Below are positions 42,837 through 52,838 of a DNA stretch of 64,000 nucleotides, piece after piece; position 1 is the stretch's first letter; the number at the start of each line of letters is the position of its first letter. The position numbers and the translations under genes were made by a program. A model generated the notes under the pieces. That model saw nothing but the letters and a program-made list of their open reading frames with translations, did no database searches and had not been told where the DNA came from. This DNA comes from Nonomuraea thailandensis (GTDB lineage: Bacteria > Actinomycetota > Actinomycetes > Streptosporangiales > Streptosporangiaceae): the NCBI RefSeq assembly GCF_024172165.1, contig NZ_JAMZEB010000001.1, forward strand, positions 186,001 to 250,000, given 5' to 3'.

Positions 42837-44234
42837 TTGTCTACTGTTACGGCTTCGCCGCCCCGTTTCACCGGACGGCAGCGGCTGATCCTGCTGGTGC
42901 TGTTCGGTGCCGGGTTCATGTTGTCGGCTGATTTCTCCATCCTGAATGTCGCGCTGCCGGAGGTGGGTGAGGGGGTCGGGCTAGAGGCATCGGCGTTGCC
43001 CTGGATCGCTTCCGCCTACGCGCTGCCCGCGGCGGGCTGCACGCTGCTGTTCGGGCGGTTGGCCGACCTGTTCGGCCGGCGCCGGCTCTTCCTGGCGGGC
43101 ATGGTCGTGCTGGCGGTGGCTTCGCTGCTGGGTGGTTTCGCGACCACGCCCGAGACGCTGCTGGCCGCCCGCGCGCTTCAGGGGTTGTCCACCGCCCTGT
43201 CGGTGCCGGCCTCGCTGTCGCTGCTCACCACCACCTTCCAGGAGGGAGCCACACGCGATCGGGTGCTGGGCCTGAACGGGGCGCTGATGTCCGGTGGCTT
43301 CACCGTCGGCGCGCTCCTCGGCGGCACGCTGGTCAGCCTGCTGAGCTGGCGTACGGCGTTCTTCATCAACGTGCCCGTGGCGGTGATCATCCTGGTGCTC
43401 ACACCGCTGCTGATCAGCGAGAGCAAGGTGCCCGACCGGGTCAAGCTGGACGTGCCTGGCGCGATCACGGTGACCGGAGGCCTGCTGGCGGCCGTCTATG
43501 CCATCATCGAGCGCAGTGTCCTCGCCGGGGTCATCGGTGTGGTGCTGCTGGCCGTGTTCTGGCGGATCGAACTACGCGCGGTGGCCCCCCTGGCCCCACT
43601 GCGCATCCTCAAGCGGCCGAGCGTCACGTGGGGGAACTACGCCGGTCTGGTGATCTTCACCATGGAAACAGCGATGATCTTTTTGATGACGCTGTATCTG
43701 CAGAACGTCCTCGGCTTCGACCCGCTCCTCACCGGGCTGATCTTCGGTATCCCGGGGCTGGCCGCGGTGCTGGCGGGCCCGGTCGCGGGACGGCTCATCG
43801 GCCGCTACGGCTACCGAGTCGTACTGCCCGCGGGCCTGGCCGTCCAAGGCCTGGCGACGATTCCGCTGATCTTCGTCGATGCCGACCGGATCAGTCTGGC
43901 CCTGCTGCTCCCCGCCCTGTTCATCGGCTTCTTCGGGCACGTCACCTCCATCGTGGCCTACACCGTCACCGGCACGTCCGGCCTGCCCAACGAGGAACAG
44001 GGCCTGGCCACCGGCCTGACCACCATGACTCAGAACGTCGCCCTCACCATCGGCATCCCCATCCTGAGTGCCATCGCCGCCACCCAGAGCACCGAGCTGA
44101 TCGGCATCCACCTCGCCCTGACCATCAACGTGATCTTCACGCTCGTCAGCGTGATCCTCATCTGGGCAGGCCTCCGGCCACGCCCCGGTCGGCGCACCAC
44201 CGCACCGGCATCGCTGGCTATGGACGACGCCTAA
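42837..44234 (+). CDS. MFS drug exporter of DHA2 (EmrB/QacA) type
   Basis: Proton-driven efflux in the membrane. Conserved motifs: LSADFSILNVALPEVGEGVG, GRLADLFGRRRLFLAGMVVL, RALQGLSTALSVPASLSLLT, WRTAFFINVPVAVIILVL (motif C and D2 region) and about 14 hydrophobic segments. I chose the TTG at 42837 because GAGGGGA lies 7 nt upstream; an ATG at 42807 lacks a ribosome binding site but is possible. The C-terminus is Arg/Thr-rich and cytoplasmic. It may be co-expressed with the SDR gene 100 bp downstream. Confidence 0.85.
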   Translation: MSTVTASPPRFTGRQRLILLVLFGAGFMLSADFSILNVALPEVGEGVGLEASALPWIASAYALPAAGCTLLFGRLADLFGRRRLFLAGMVVLAVASLLGGFATTPETLLAARALQGLSTALSVPASLSLLTTTFQEGATRDRVLGLNGALMSGGFTVGALLGGTLVSLLSWRTAFFINVPVAVIILVLTPLLISESKVPDRVKLDVPGAITVTGGLLAAVYAIIERSVLAGVIGVVLLAVFWRIELRAVAPLAPLRILKRPSVTWGNYAGLVIFTMETAMIFLMTLYLQNVLGFDPLLTGLIFGIPGLAAVLAGPVAGRLIGRYGYRVVLPAGLAVQGLATIPLIFVDADRISLALLLPALFIGFFGHVTSIVAYTVTGTSGLPNEEQGLATGLTTMTQNVALTIGIPILSAIAATQSTELIGIHLALTINVIFTLVSVILIWAGLRPRPGRRTTAPASLAMDDA

Positions 44235-44333
44235 GACCTCCTTCTCGGCGGAAATCCGGCCGCGTTCGCGGGTCATCCGCCGGTATCGCTCCTCGCAACC
44301 CACTCGCACCGCGGCAGCACAAGGAGAACATTC

Positions 44334-45122
44334 ATGGATCTGCACCTGGCAGGCAAGACGGCCGTCGTCACCGGCGGCAGCAAGGGCATCGGCCTTGCCG
44401 TTGTCCATACCCTGCTCGCCGAGGGGATGCGCGTGGTCACCGGCTCACGCACCATCACCGCGGAGCTGAAGGAGTCCGAGGCGGTGCCCATGACCGTCGA
44501 TCTCACCACAGCCCACGGGCCGGCCGAGCTCATCGACCGGGCCGTCGGCGTGCTCGGTAGCATCGACCTGCTCGTCAACAACGTGGGGGTGGGCGATACC
44601 GACGACTTCGCCAAGGGCGTCCGGTTCAATCTGCTCGAGCTACCGGACGACGCCTGGGAGCACACCTTCGACCTGCACTTCTACAGTGCGCTGCGGGCCA
44701 GCAGGGCCGCGCTGCCGTACCTGATCGAGCGCAAGGGCACGATCGTCAACGTCTCCTCGGCCGGCGCGCGGGCCGCCGCCGGTCCCGCCGACTACAACGT
44801 CTCCAAGGCCGCGCTCGGCGCCCTGACCAAGGTCATCGCCGAGCAGTTCGGCGGGCAAGGTGTGCGCGCCGTCACCGTGTCACCGGGGCCTGTTGGCACC
44901 GGGGTGTGGACCGACCCGGACGGCTTCGTCGGGCGCCTGGCGAAGGAGCAGGGCGTCCCCCAGGAAGTCTTCATGGAGCAGCTGATCAGCGCGAGCGGCG
45001 TCACCACCGGTCGCCTCGCCACACCGGAGGAAGTGGCGCGGCTCATCGCCTTCCTGGCCTCGCCCGTCAACATCACCGGCAGCGAGCACCTCATCGACGG
45101 CGGCATGATCAAGCACGTGTGA
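44334..45122 (+). CDS. Short-chain dehydrogenase/reductase, 262 aa
   Basis: Classical SDR: cofactor loop TGGSKGIG at residues ~13-20, LLVNNVG, catalytic Ser in IVNVSSAGARAAAG, YNVSK (Tyr and Lys), and VSPGPVGTGVW. Oxidises or reduces an alcohol/ketone with NAD(P)(H). GGAGAAC-type ribosome binding site before ATG 44334. It follows the MFS gene and is probably in the same transcription unit. Confidence 0.85.
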   Translation: MDLHLAGKTAVVTGGSKGIGLAVVHTLLAEGMRVVTGSRTITAELKESEAVPMTVDLTTAHGPAELIDRAVGVLGSIDLLVNNVGVGDTDDFAKGVRFNLLELPDDAWEHTFDLHFYSALRASRAALPYLIERKGTIVNVSSAGARAAAGPADYNVSKAALGALTKVIAEQFGGQGVRAVTVSPGPVGTGVWTDPDGFVGRLAKEQGVPQEVFMEQLISASGVTTGRLATPEEVARLIAFLASPVNITGSEHLIDGGMIKHV

Positions 45123-45603
45123 CCAAGAGCCTCTGATGGGACGGCGCGAGCGTCAATGACGCGCCAGTGACCTGATCTGCTGACGTACCGAAGCTCCTGG
45201 TGGACGGGTTGATCATCACACTCCACACCGTCGTGACCAGAGGCTTCCGGTGCCGGCTTTCGTTCTGCCGCCGACGTCTCGCCTCCCGGACGGGATCGGG
45301 GTAGAACGAGCCCGATAGAGACCAGCGCGGATCCAGATGACGGCGGCCCGCGGTCGTCCAGCGGTCCATCACCGCAGCGTACCGCTCGGGAGCTGGCGCG
45401 CGGCGATCGGATGGTGTGGGCCGCCAAGGCCCACCACCCACCAGCCCGCCTCTTGGCCCTTCAGGTGATCAGGAATCTCCTGATCGAGCGAATCGTGATC
45501 TGCGGCCGTGCTCGGACCGGCTGCTGACAGCAACATGCTTCCAGTCACTGCGGAGGTGGAGGGCGGCTGGCCGCCTCGAGTCCGCACTGCAGGCGGCGAG
45601 CGG
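45123..45603. other. Intergenic, no intact gene
   Basis: A minus-strand stretch near 45190-45380 (MDRWTTAGRRHLDPRWSLSG, FYPDPVREARRRRQNESRHR) looks like a sliver of a protein that I cannot name. Otherwise nothing. The beta-helix gene ends at 45604. Confidence 0.35.
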
Positions 45604-47814
45604 TCAGTAAGGGCGGATGTAGTCCACGTCGAAGGAGCCTGCCGCGGCGGAGGGGTCGAGACGCAGGCGTCGCACCTTCCCGGCCCAGTGACTGTTCTGT
45701 CCCATGTCGATCGTGTAGATGGTGTACCCCTCCTCGCCCGCTCTCGTCCGCCAGGCGACCTTCTTCGCCTCGTTCCAGGAGGTGTCCAGATCGGTGATGA
45801 AGTAGAAGGCTCCCAGCGTCGACGCGGTGCGGTTACGGGCGCGGATCTCGATGCGGCGGACGGTGCGGGTGTCCAGGCCGAGGAGGTCCGGCGAGTGCAT
45901 GTACGGGTCCTGGCCGGCCGACAGCAGCCCAAGCGAGTCGCCGACGATCTCGCCCGAGAGCTGGTGGGTCAGAGCCCAGCCATCGGTTGAGCCCCGGCTC
46001 GTGGCGCTGTTGAACTCCCAGCCTCGCGCGTGGGCCGGGTAGCCGATCGTGGGGACCCAGCTGGCGGGCCCGGGGGCGATGCCGCTGCCGCTGGACACCT
46101 CGAAGCGGATGACGTCACCTGGGGCGACCGGTAGCCGGTGAATGTCGGCGGCCGTTCCTTGGCGATTGCTGGGGGAGATCTGCGCGGGCCCCCACACTGT
46201 CGTGCCGTTGAGGGTGATGCGGGCGGTCGCATCCCCGCCGCCGGCGGCTGACATGAGAATCCTGCTGCGCAGCGTGACCGTGCCGGCTTCGGGAGCCGTC
46301 CAGGCGCGCGCTGTCCGGCAGTCGCCGCAGGCCGCCGGTTGCTGTTCGAACCTCCCTATCTGTGGCGCCGAGGCATTCGAGGGGTGCCGCCAGGTGCCCG
46401 AGGCCTGATCGAACGTCAGGTCCCGCCACGTGTGTCCGTCATCGCTGTACTGATAGGACCACCTGTTGTCGCCTTGGCCGTCGCCGAAGCCCTGCCCCGC
46501 GTGATGGCCGTGCGCGGCCGAGGCCAGCCGCGCATTGTCGGACACGGTGAAACCGCTGAAGTCACCGCCGTGGCAGGTGCCGAGGAATCCGGTCGGCTCG
46601 ACGAAGACATTCTCGCGGATCACGCCGGTGGGCCTGCTCTGATCGTTGCCGCGGCTGATCGCTCCCAGGCATGGCGCCCGGTTCGCCGCGGAGTTGCGCA
46701 GGAAGTAGTTGCCGCTCAGCTCGGTGTTGGTGCTGAAGTCCGACGAACCCCAGATCGCGTGCAGGGCGACGCCCGGGCCGGCGTTGTCGGCCAGGTAGCT
46801 GTTACGCACCCGCACGCTGTCGAGCCGGGTCTCGTAGTTCACCGCCACCTGGTCGGGTGACCCGGTATCGGGAACAGCGCTGATCATCGAGTTGACGATC
46901 GTGACATTGCGCACCCTGCCGAGAAAGACGGCGGCCGTGCCGGTCTCCGTATAACAGGCCGCCTCACGGTTGAGTACGGAGTTCAGCACGACCGCATCGC
47001 GCACGTTCACCAGTCGAAGCCCTTCACATCCACGCGACCTGCCGGCGCCGTCGTCGTCGTGCAGATGCAGGTGGTTCAGCTCGACGTCACGGACGAGGCC
47101 GTCACCGGACGTGCCGTCCAACGGCGCCGCGAGCCCGTTGCACCAGTCGAAGGCGATGCTGCTGTCGTTCCTGGTGCCCTCGACGTTCGTGATCCGCACG
47201 CCGCGCAGCGCGTAGTCGGACGCGCTGAACGGCGGCGGAGTGCCGGTGATCTCGATGCCGGCCGAAATGTGCACCCGATCGCTGGAGCATCCAGGTCCGC
47301 GGATACCGGTGATGTCGTGGAGGTACAAGTCGCTGAGAGTCAGTCCTTCGTGGAAGAGCTCAGTGAAGAACACCAGCACACCTGCTCCCGCGTGCCCGAT
47401 CTCGAGGTTGCCGATGTGCCAGTGCGACGGATTGTCCAGCCTGATCCCGCGATCCGCGAGATCACCGTTGCGGATGATCTTGGGGCGGGGCCCGGTGCCG
47501 TACGCGTCGACCACCACGGCGGCATCGGCCGTGCCGGCTCCACGAAGCGTCAACTGCTGGTTCCACGTGGCGCCGCGGGCGAGCAGTACCTTGTCTCCAG
47601 GCCCGAATCCCACCCGGGTGCTGTGGTCGTTCACGGGCGTGAAATCGCACCATGGACGCGAGGGTGAGGTGCCGGCGCCGCCATTGCCGCAACCGCTGCC
47701 TGGACGGTTGTCGACGAAGTACGTGGTACCGCCGGCCGTGACGGCCGACACGGGTGACAGCCCGAGTTGGAGGAGCAGCAGGGTGAACAACCCTGCTACG
47801 ACATGCTTGCTCAC
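45604..47814 (-). CDS. Secreted right-handed parallel beta-helix protein, ~736 aa
   Basis: I chose the GTG at 47814 (AACGAGGGA upstream) because a good signal peptide follows: SKHVVAGLFTLLLLQLGLSP. Mature protein begins TTYFVDNRPGSGCGNG, typical of pectate-lyase-like/Ig-containing beta-helix enzymes. Long stretches of coil repeats follow (IRLDNPSHWHIGNLEIGHAG, VFLGRVRNVTIVNSMISAV, LDSVRVRNSYLADNAGPGVA, GVIRENVFVEPTGF), and then a beta-sandwich with WTAPEAGTVTLRSRILMSAA and a C-terminal domain ending KVRRLRLDPSAAAGSFDVDY. It probably binds or degrades plant or cell-wall polysaccharide. Intact and the largest secreted protein here. Confidence 0.75.
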   Translation of the reverse strand: MSKHVVAGLFTLLLLQLGLSPVSAVTAGGTTYFVDNRPGSGCGNGGAGTSPSRPWCDFTPVNDHSTRVGFGPGDKVLLARGATWNQQLTLRGAGTADAAVVVDAYGTGPRPKIIRNGDLADRGIRLDNPSHWHIGNLEIGHAGAGVLVFFTELFHEGLTLSDLYLHDITGIRGPGCSSDRVHISAGIEITGTPPPFSASDYALRGVRITNVEGTRNDSSIAFDWCNGLAAPLDGTSGDGLVRDVELNHLHLHDDDGAGRSRGCEGLRLVNVRDAVVLNSVLNREAACYTETGTAAVFLGRVRNVTIVNSMISAVPDTGSPDQVAVNYETRLDSVRVRNSYLADNAGPGVALHAIWGSSDFSTNTELSGNYFLRNSAANRAPCLGAISRGNDQSRPTGVIRENVFVEPTGFLGTCHGGDFSGFTVSDNARLASAAHGHHAGQGFGDGQGDNRWSYQYSDDGHTWRDLTFDQASGTWRHPSNASAPQIGRFEQQPAACGDCRTARAWTAPEAGTVTLRSRILMSAAGGGDATARITLNGTTVWGPAQISPSNRQGTAADIHRLPVAPGDVIRFEVSSGSGIAPGPASWVPTIGYPAHARGWEFNSATSRGSTDGWALTHQLSGEIVGDSLGLLSAGQDPYMHSPDLLGLDTRTVRRIEIRARNRTASTLGAFYFITDLDTSWNEAKKVAWRTRAGEEGYTIYTIDMGQNSHWAGKVRRLRLDPSAAAGSFDVDYIRPY

Positions 47815-48259
47815 CGAGCGAATCCCTCGTTCCAACGGCTGGCGTGATTGATGTGGACCGCCGGACATCGTGCTGCCCCAGCAGACAACGGGTGCTGGTG
47901 GCGTCCTTCAAGGGACTCTCGTCAAATCGAGGACCTGTTCCGGAGCGGCAGCAGGCTTACCGTACTGCTGGCGACACTGGTGGCCCCGCCAGAGTGCTGA
48001 TCGATGACCGAGAGCATGGGCGAGCGCCCGCTGCTGAGACTCAGCACATGCACCATTCCACTCGTCAGTCCGGACGCAGCCAGCATGGTTGCCCGGTCGG
48101 CCACCGTCAGGGGCGTTCGAGTGAACCGGCAGCGGAATGATCAGTTTTGGCAGTTATCCCGCTCTGCTGACGGTGATCAGCAGCCGAATCGGCGCGCTAG
48201 GTGTACTTGGTCATGAACGTGGTGTCAGTCGGCTGGCGGGTGGCTGGCCGCCGAGGGCT
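47815..48259. other. Intergenic, no gene seen
   Basis: Promoter region of the beta-helix gene and about 350 bp without a supportable frame, ending at the IS481 remnant. Confidence 0.4.
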
Positions 48260-48268
48260 GAGTGTGGT

Positions 48269-49097
48269 CTAGCGGTGTTGTAGTGCTTCAGCCATGAGTC
48301 GAGGGCCTGGGTGCGTTGCTGGTTGCTGGTGTAGGGCCGGCGGTAGGCCCATTCGGTGGCCAGGGTGCGGTTGAAGCGTTCGGATTTGCCGTTGGTCCAG
48401 GGGGCAGTGCGGTCGGGTGAATTTCTGGCGGGTTCCCAGGTCGGCGCAGGCCTGCTGGAAGGCGTGGCTGATGCGGTAGTTCTTGGCGTTGTCGGTCAGT
48501 ACCCGGTGGATGTGGGTGATGCCGTGGGCGGCGAACAAGGCGGCGGCGACGGGTCAGGAAGGCTGCGCAGGTGGTGCCCTTCTCGTCGGTGAGGACTTCG
48601 GCGTAGGCCAGGCGACTGTGGTCGTCGATGGCGGTGTGCAGGTAGTCGTAGCCGATGCCGCGGCCGCGGACCTGCTCGCTGCGGCCGTGTGCGCGCCAGC
48701 CGCCGTCGTCGGGGATGCGGCCGAGTTTCTTGACGTCCAGGTGGATCATGTCGCCGGGGGCGGAGTGTTCGTAGCGGCGGGTGCTGTGCTGGGTGGCGCG
48801 GATGGGAGCGCCGGTCAGCGGGTCGCACGCGGCCAGGGCGGGCACGCCGTGACGGCGCAGTATGCGGGTGACGGTCCAGGCCAGCACGCCGGTGGCGCGG
48901 GCGATCTGGTCCGGTCCCGCCCGCAGCTCGGCGCGGCTGGCCAGGACCCGCAGCTCGGTGTCGGCCGGGGTGCCGCTGCGCCGTTCGCGCAGCCCGTCCC
49001 AGCCATTGGTGCGGAACCGGCGCACCCGCCGATGCCCGCACTGACGGGAGAGGCCCGGTTCGGCGGCGACATGCGCGACCGGGCGGCCGTCGAACAC
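48269..49097 (-). pseudogene. IS481 family transposase, frameshifted
   Basis: First frame from about 49097: RPVAHVAAEPGLSRQCGHRR, VRRFRTNGWDGLRERRS, IARATGVLAWTVTRILRRHG, GDMIHLDVKKLGRIPDDGGW, YDYLHTAIDDHSRLAYAEVL, TDEKGTTCAAFL. After a shift near 48555: FAAHGITHIHRVLTDNAKNY, RISHAFQQACADLGTRQKFT, RPHCPL. The DDE pattern (HLDVKK, TDNAKNYRS) is that of IS481. The last glutamate region is shifted again near 48410. Confidence 0.8.
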
Positions 49098-49143
49098 GAC
49101 ACGACGAACCGGCTACCCCCGGCCTGGCGGCATGCCGCCCTCG

Positions 49144-50109
49144 TCATCCGTTAACGGTCAGCACGATCTTTCCAGTGGTACGGCCGGTCTCGCCGAGCTC
49201 ATGAGCCTTCGCCGCCTGCTCGAACGGCAGGACGGTGTCGACCTTGACGCGCAGCCGCCCCGCCTCAACCAGCTCGGCGATCGTCGCCATCGCGGCGTTG
49301 TCCGGCTCGACGAGGACGAAGCCCGCCCAGATGCCGCGCTCCCCGGCCTGGCGAAGGAGGTCCTCGTCAGGCTCCGGGTTGAGCAGGGCAAGGGTGCCGC
49401 CGTTCCGCAGCGTCCGCAGGGAACGCGCCTCATAGTCGCCGCCGATGCTGTCGATGACGAGGTCGACGTCTTGGACCGTTTCGGCGAAATCCTCCCGGGT
49501 GTAGTCGATCACCTTGTCGGCACCCAGCGCGTGTACGAACGCGTGCTTGGGCGTACGAGCGGTACCGATCACGTACGCGCCGAGGTGCTTGGCGAGCTGC
49601 ACGGCCAGATGGCCGACCCCACCGGCCGCGGCATGGATCAACACGCGCTGGCCCGGCTGCACGTTCGCGGCGTCGTGCAGGACCTGCCACGCGGTGAGCG
49701 CCGCCAGCGGCAGCGCCGCGGCGTGCACATGGTCGATGCCGGCCGGCTTGCGGGTGAAGTGCCGCGACGGGGCGGTCACGTACTGCGCGTAGCCGCCCGC
49801 TTTGTGCGGGAAGCGCGGCATGCCGAAGACCTCGTCACCCGGCCGGAAGCGGGCGACCCCGGGTCCCACGGCCTCGACCACCCCGGACACGTCCCAGCCG
49901 AGGATGGCGGGCGGGTCGCCCAGCAGCCTGCCATGTCTCCGTGCCTTCCAGTCCGTCGGGTTGACACCGGCCGCGAGCACCCGCACCAGGACCTCCGTCG
50001 GCAACGGCTCAGGACGCTCTACCTCGGCCAGGGTCAGCACTTCAGGGCCGCCCGCGGACTCCTGGATGATCGCGTGCATTCGTGCCGCCGTCGTTGTGCC
50101 TTCGCCCAT
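49144..50109 (-). CDS. NADP-dependent oxidoreductase (quinone reductase-like MDR), 321 aa
   Basis: Start ATG 50109. GroES-like fold: MHAIIQESAGGPEVLTLAEV, LVRVLAAGVNPTDWKARRHG, ILGWDVSGVVEAVGPGVARF; nucleotide-binding fold QPGQRVLIHAAAGGVGHLAV with AAGGVG loop; C-terminal DTVLPFEQAAKAHELGETGR, TTGKIVLTV. Zinc ligands absent. It is divergent from the GlxA-type regulator at 50201, which likely controls it; the gap is only 91 bp. Confidence 0.85.
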   Translation of the reverse strand: MGEGTTTAARMHAIIQESAGGPEVLTLAEVERPEPLPTEVLVRVLAAGVNPTDWKARRHGRLLGDPPAILGWDVSGVVEAVGPGVARFRPGDEVFGMPRFPHKAGGYAQYVTAPSRHFTRKPAGIDHVHAAALPLAALTAWQVLHDAANVQPGQRVLIHAAAGGVGHLAVQLAKHLGAYVIGTARTPKHAFVHALGADKVIDYTREDFAETVQDVDLVIDSIGGDYEARSLRTLRNGGTLALLNPEPDEDLLRQAGERGIWAGFVLVEPDNAAMATIAELVEAGRLRVKVDTVLPFEQAAKAHELGETGRTTGKIVLTVNG

Positions 50110-50200
50110 GGGAGGACCCTTCGTCGAGCCGGAATGAATGCGCCGCCGACTGCGGCGCCTGTGACCAGCCTCGGCGATTGACGGACTCGAAAGAAGTGGC

Positions 50201-51217
50201 ATGATTGCCATTGTGCGCAAGGATCACGCCAGGCATCGCGTTGTCGTACTCGCCCTCGACGGCGTGATCCCGTTCGAGCTGAGCATCCCGTCCCGGATCT
50301 TCGGTGCCGCCGAGGGCCCAGACGGCGAACCGCTGTACGAAGTCATCACCTGCAGCGTCGACGGCCGCCCGGTACGGACCACGGCGGACTTCAGCGTCGC
50401 CGTCGAGCATGGAGCGGAGGTCCTCGCCACGGCGGACACCCTGGTCATCCCCGCCTCCTACGGCGCCGGGACGATCCACGAGGCGGGGCGGCTGCCGGAG
50501 CCGCTTGACGCCGCGCTCGCGACCGTGCGGCCGCGCACTCGCATGGTGTCGATCTGTATCGGATCGTACGCGCTGGCGGCGATGGGTCTGCTCGACGGCA
50601 GGCCGGCGACCACGCACTGGCACCACTCCGAGCACTTCCAGCGGCTCTTTCCCCGCGTGCGGGTGGATCCGGACGTGCTGTTCGTCGACGACGGCGATGT
50701 GCTGACCTCGGCGGGCGCGGCGGCCGGGGTGGACCTGTGCCTGCACATCCTCCGCCGTGACCACGGCAGCGAGGTGGCGAACCAGGTGGCTCGCGGCTGT
50801 GTCGTCCCGCCGTGGCGCGAGGGCGGCCAGGCCCAGTACATCGAACGACCCGTGCCGGAACCGTCGACCTCCGGCACCGCGCACACCCGCGCCTGGGCTC
50901 TGGAACGCCTAGACGAGCCGCTGCCGCTGTCGGAGCTGGCCGCGCACGCACGGATGAGCGTACGCACCTTCGTCCGCCGCTTCCGCGAAGAGGTCGGCAT
51001 GCCACCGGGGCAGTGGTTGATCCGGCAGCGCGTGGACCGGGCCCGTCACCTGCTGGAGGCGAGCGACCTGCCCGTCGACCTCATCGCCCACCAGTCCGGC
51101 TTCGGCACGACGGCCTCGCTCCGCCACCACCTGCACGCGGCCATCGGCGTCTCGCCGATGGCCTACCGGCGCACCTTCCACATCCACGGATCGTTGTCCG
51201 CGCCCGCCGAGTTCTGA
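50201..51217 (+). CDS. GlxA-type transcriptional regulator (DJ-1/PfpI plus AraC domain), 338 aa
   Basis: N-terminal DJ-1/PfpI-like domain (residues ~12-190): VVVLALDGVIPFELSIPSRI, ADTLVIPASYGAGTIHEAGR, MVSICIGSYALAAMGLLDGR (the nucleophile-elbow cysteine is in SICIG), TSAGAAAGVDLCLHILRRDH. C-terminal AraC tandem HTH (~240-330): LPLSELAAHARMSVRTFVRR, FREEVGMPPGQWLIRQRVDR, ARHLLEASDLPVDLIAHQSG, FGTTASLRHHLHAAIGVSPM. It is divergent from the oxidoreductase gene, which is its likely target. Confidence 0.85.
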   Translation: MIAIVRKDHARHRVVVLALDGVIPFELSIPSRIFGAAEGPDGEPLYEVITCSVDGRPVRTTADFSVAVEHGAEVLATADTLVIPASYGAGTIHEAGRLPEPLDAALATVRPRTRMVSICIGSYALAAMGLLDGRPATTHWHHSEHFQRLFPRVRVDPDVLFVDDGDVLTSAGAAAGVDLCLHILRRDHGSEVANQVARGCVVPPWREGGQAQYIERPVPEPSTSGTAHTRAWALERLDEPLPLSELAAHARMSVRTFVRRFREEVGMPPGQWLIRQRVDRARHLLEASDLPVDLIAHQSGFGTTASLRHHLHAAIGVSPMAYRRTFHIHGSLSAPAEF

Positions 51218-51557
51218 CGCACATCGACCGCGGTGAGCAGCCGTTTCGCCGCGTGTCTTGTGTTCGCGGCTCGACGTTGCGGACGTGATGATCTGGCTGC
51301 GCGGCAATCTGGGCCGCGAACGCGGCTACGCCTGCAGCCGGGCCACCAGCTCCCGATCCGACTCCTTGGCCTTGATGTCCTTCGGCTGCTCGCGCCAGCC
51401 GAGCCGCCAGCCGGGCTAGGATGGAGGACTCATGCGCGAGGCTCTTGCGAGCCGAAGGCGGCCGGTTCGTGACCGCAGCCTGGGCGTGCCCGCCCCGATA
51501 TCGTTCTCGAGAACCCCCGCCATGGCATGACGGTCCGCAAGGCCGGAGATCTCCTCG
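51218..51557. other. Intergenic, possible gene-end scrap
   Basis: A minus-strand piece near 51330-51420 (GWRLGWREQPKDIKAKESDR, ELVARLQA, stop) looks like the end of a lost gene. Nothing else. Confidence 0.35.
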
Positions 51558-52838
51558 CTAGCCTGCGATGAGGGCGTTGGCCTCCGTGATGAAGGTCTGG
51601 GCAGCGTGGTCTGGGTCCATCCGGCCGAACAAGACGTCATCCGTATAGCGGTTGAGAATGTCCTCCATGGCACTGGCGCCCTTCGGCGGTACGGCGGGCG
51701 GGTTCGTGAGCTCGCTCTTGATCTCGTCGAGGAAGGCCAGCGTCTTCTGGTCGGTCTCTGGAAGCGTGTCCCTGACGGCCGCCAGCACCCTGGCATTGGC
51801 CGGCAGGCCGCGGTCGCTGAGGATGATCGCGCCCGCCTCAGGATCGTTGACCAGGAAATCGATGAACCTGGCGGCCTCGGCCGGGTGCTCGGACTTCGCC
51901 GAGGCGGTGTAGAACATCGCCGGCTGCAGGAACATCCCGCCGGAGACGGCGTCCTGTTGCTTCGGCATCCGCAGCAGGTTCATGTCCTTGCCGCCGGAGG
52001 CTTTCTTGATGGCGCCGAGTTCGTTGCTCCACCACATTCCCATCGCCCCGTTGCCGGTGGCGAACAGTGACCGGTCCACGCCCTGGGCACCGAGCTCAAC
52101 GCTCCTGGCGACATCGGGTGACCCCTGGGTTTTGATCAGCTGCCGGTGGACGGCCCACCATGCCTTGATCGTCCGGGGCGACATGCCGATCTGGTTGCCG
52201 TCATAGAAGGACTCGCCCCGCTGAGCGGCGAAGATCTGCAGGAAGGCCGGATTGAAGGCCTGCTGCGTTCCGTAGACCTTGCCACCGGTCCGTGCGGTGA
52301 TCCTCGCCGCCAGGTCGATGTAGTCGTTCCAGGTCCACGTGGCGTCGTGGGGAAGCTTCTGCTCCGCGTCCTGGATCGCCTTCGGATCCGCGACCAGGGA
52401 CCAGGTGTTGACACCGGTCGGAACGGCGAACTGCTTGCCGTCGATCGCGCCGGCGGCCAGCACCTTGCCGTCGATGTCGGCGGTGTCGACCTTTCTGGAC
52501 AGGTCGGCGAGCGTGCCGCGTTCAGCGTATTCCCGCAGGCCGCGGACCTCGATCGTGATGACGTCCGGCGCATCACCGCTCGCGACCTTCGCGGCCAGCC
52601 GCTCGTAGTAGCCACCGAAGCCGGAGAACTCTGCCACCACGTCGATGTCCGGGTTCTTCGCCTCGAACCGCTTGATCGCCTCTTCGGTCCTCTTCTGCCG
52701 CACATCAGTGCCCCAGTAGGAGAAACGCAACTTGATCTCGCCGCCGGCGCCCGCGCCGCCGCACGCTGTAATGATCAGCAGTATGGCGGTGCCCAGCCAT
52801 GCCGACACCGGCGTCCGCATCCTCTTGTCAGAGCCCAC
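51558..52838 (-). CDS. Sugar ABC transporter substrate-binding lipoprotein, 426 aa
   Basis: GTG start at 52838 with GGAGGAG upstream. Signal and lipobox ILLIITACG (Cys ~26). SBP_bac_1 fold: IKLRFSYWGTDVRQKRTEEA, FEAKNPDIDVVAEFSGFGGY, KVASGDAPDVITIEVRGLRE, TWTWNDYIDLAARITARTGG, NGAMGMWWSNELGAIKKASG, PAEAARFIDFLVNDPEAGAI, SDRGLPANARVLAAV. It captures oligosaccharides at the membrane surface. No permease or ATPase gene is adjacent, so the rest of the transporter was lost or is elsewhere. Confidence 0.85.
   Translation of the reverse strand: MGSDKRMRTPVSAWLGTAILLIITACGGAGAGGEIKLRFSYWGTDVRQKRTEEAIKRFEAKNPDIDVVAEFSGFGGYYERLAAKVASGDAPDVITIEVRGLREYAERGTLADLSRKVDTADIDGKVLAAGAIDGKQFAVPTGVNTWSLVADPKAIQDAEQKLPHDATWTWNDYIDLAARITARTGGKVYGTQQAFNPAFLQIFAAQRGESFYDGNQIGMSPRTIKAWWAVHRQLIKTQGSPDVARSVELGAQGVDRSLFATGNGAMGMWWSNELGAIKKASGGKDMNLLRMPKQQDAVSGGMFLQPAMFYTASAKSEHPAEAARFIDFLVNDPEAGAIILSDRGLPANARVLAAVRDTLPETDQKTLAFLDEIKSELTNPPAVPPKGASAMEDILNRYTDDVLFGRMDPDHAAQTFITEANALIAG

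Noticed and set aside
44334..45122. Biosynthetic gene cluster around the SDR and MFS genes
   Set aside because: Only an SDR, exporter and ArsR pair are present; no core synthase, ligase or precursor nearby.
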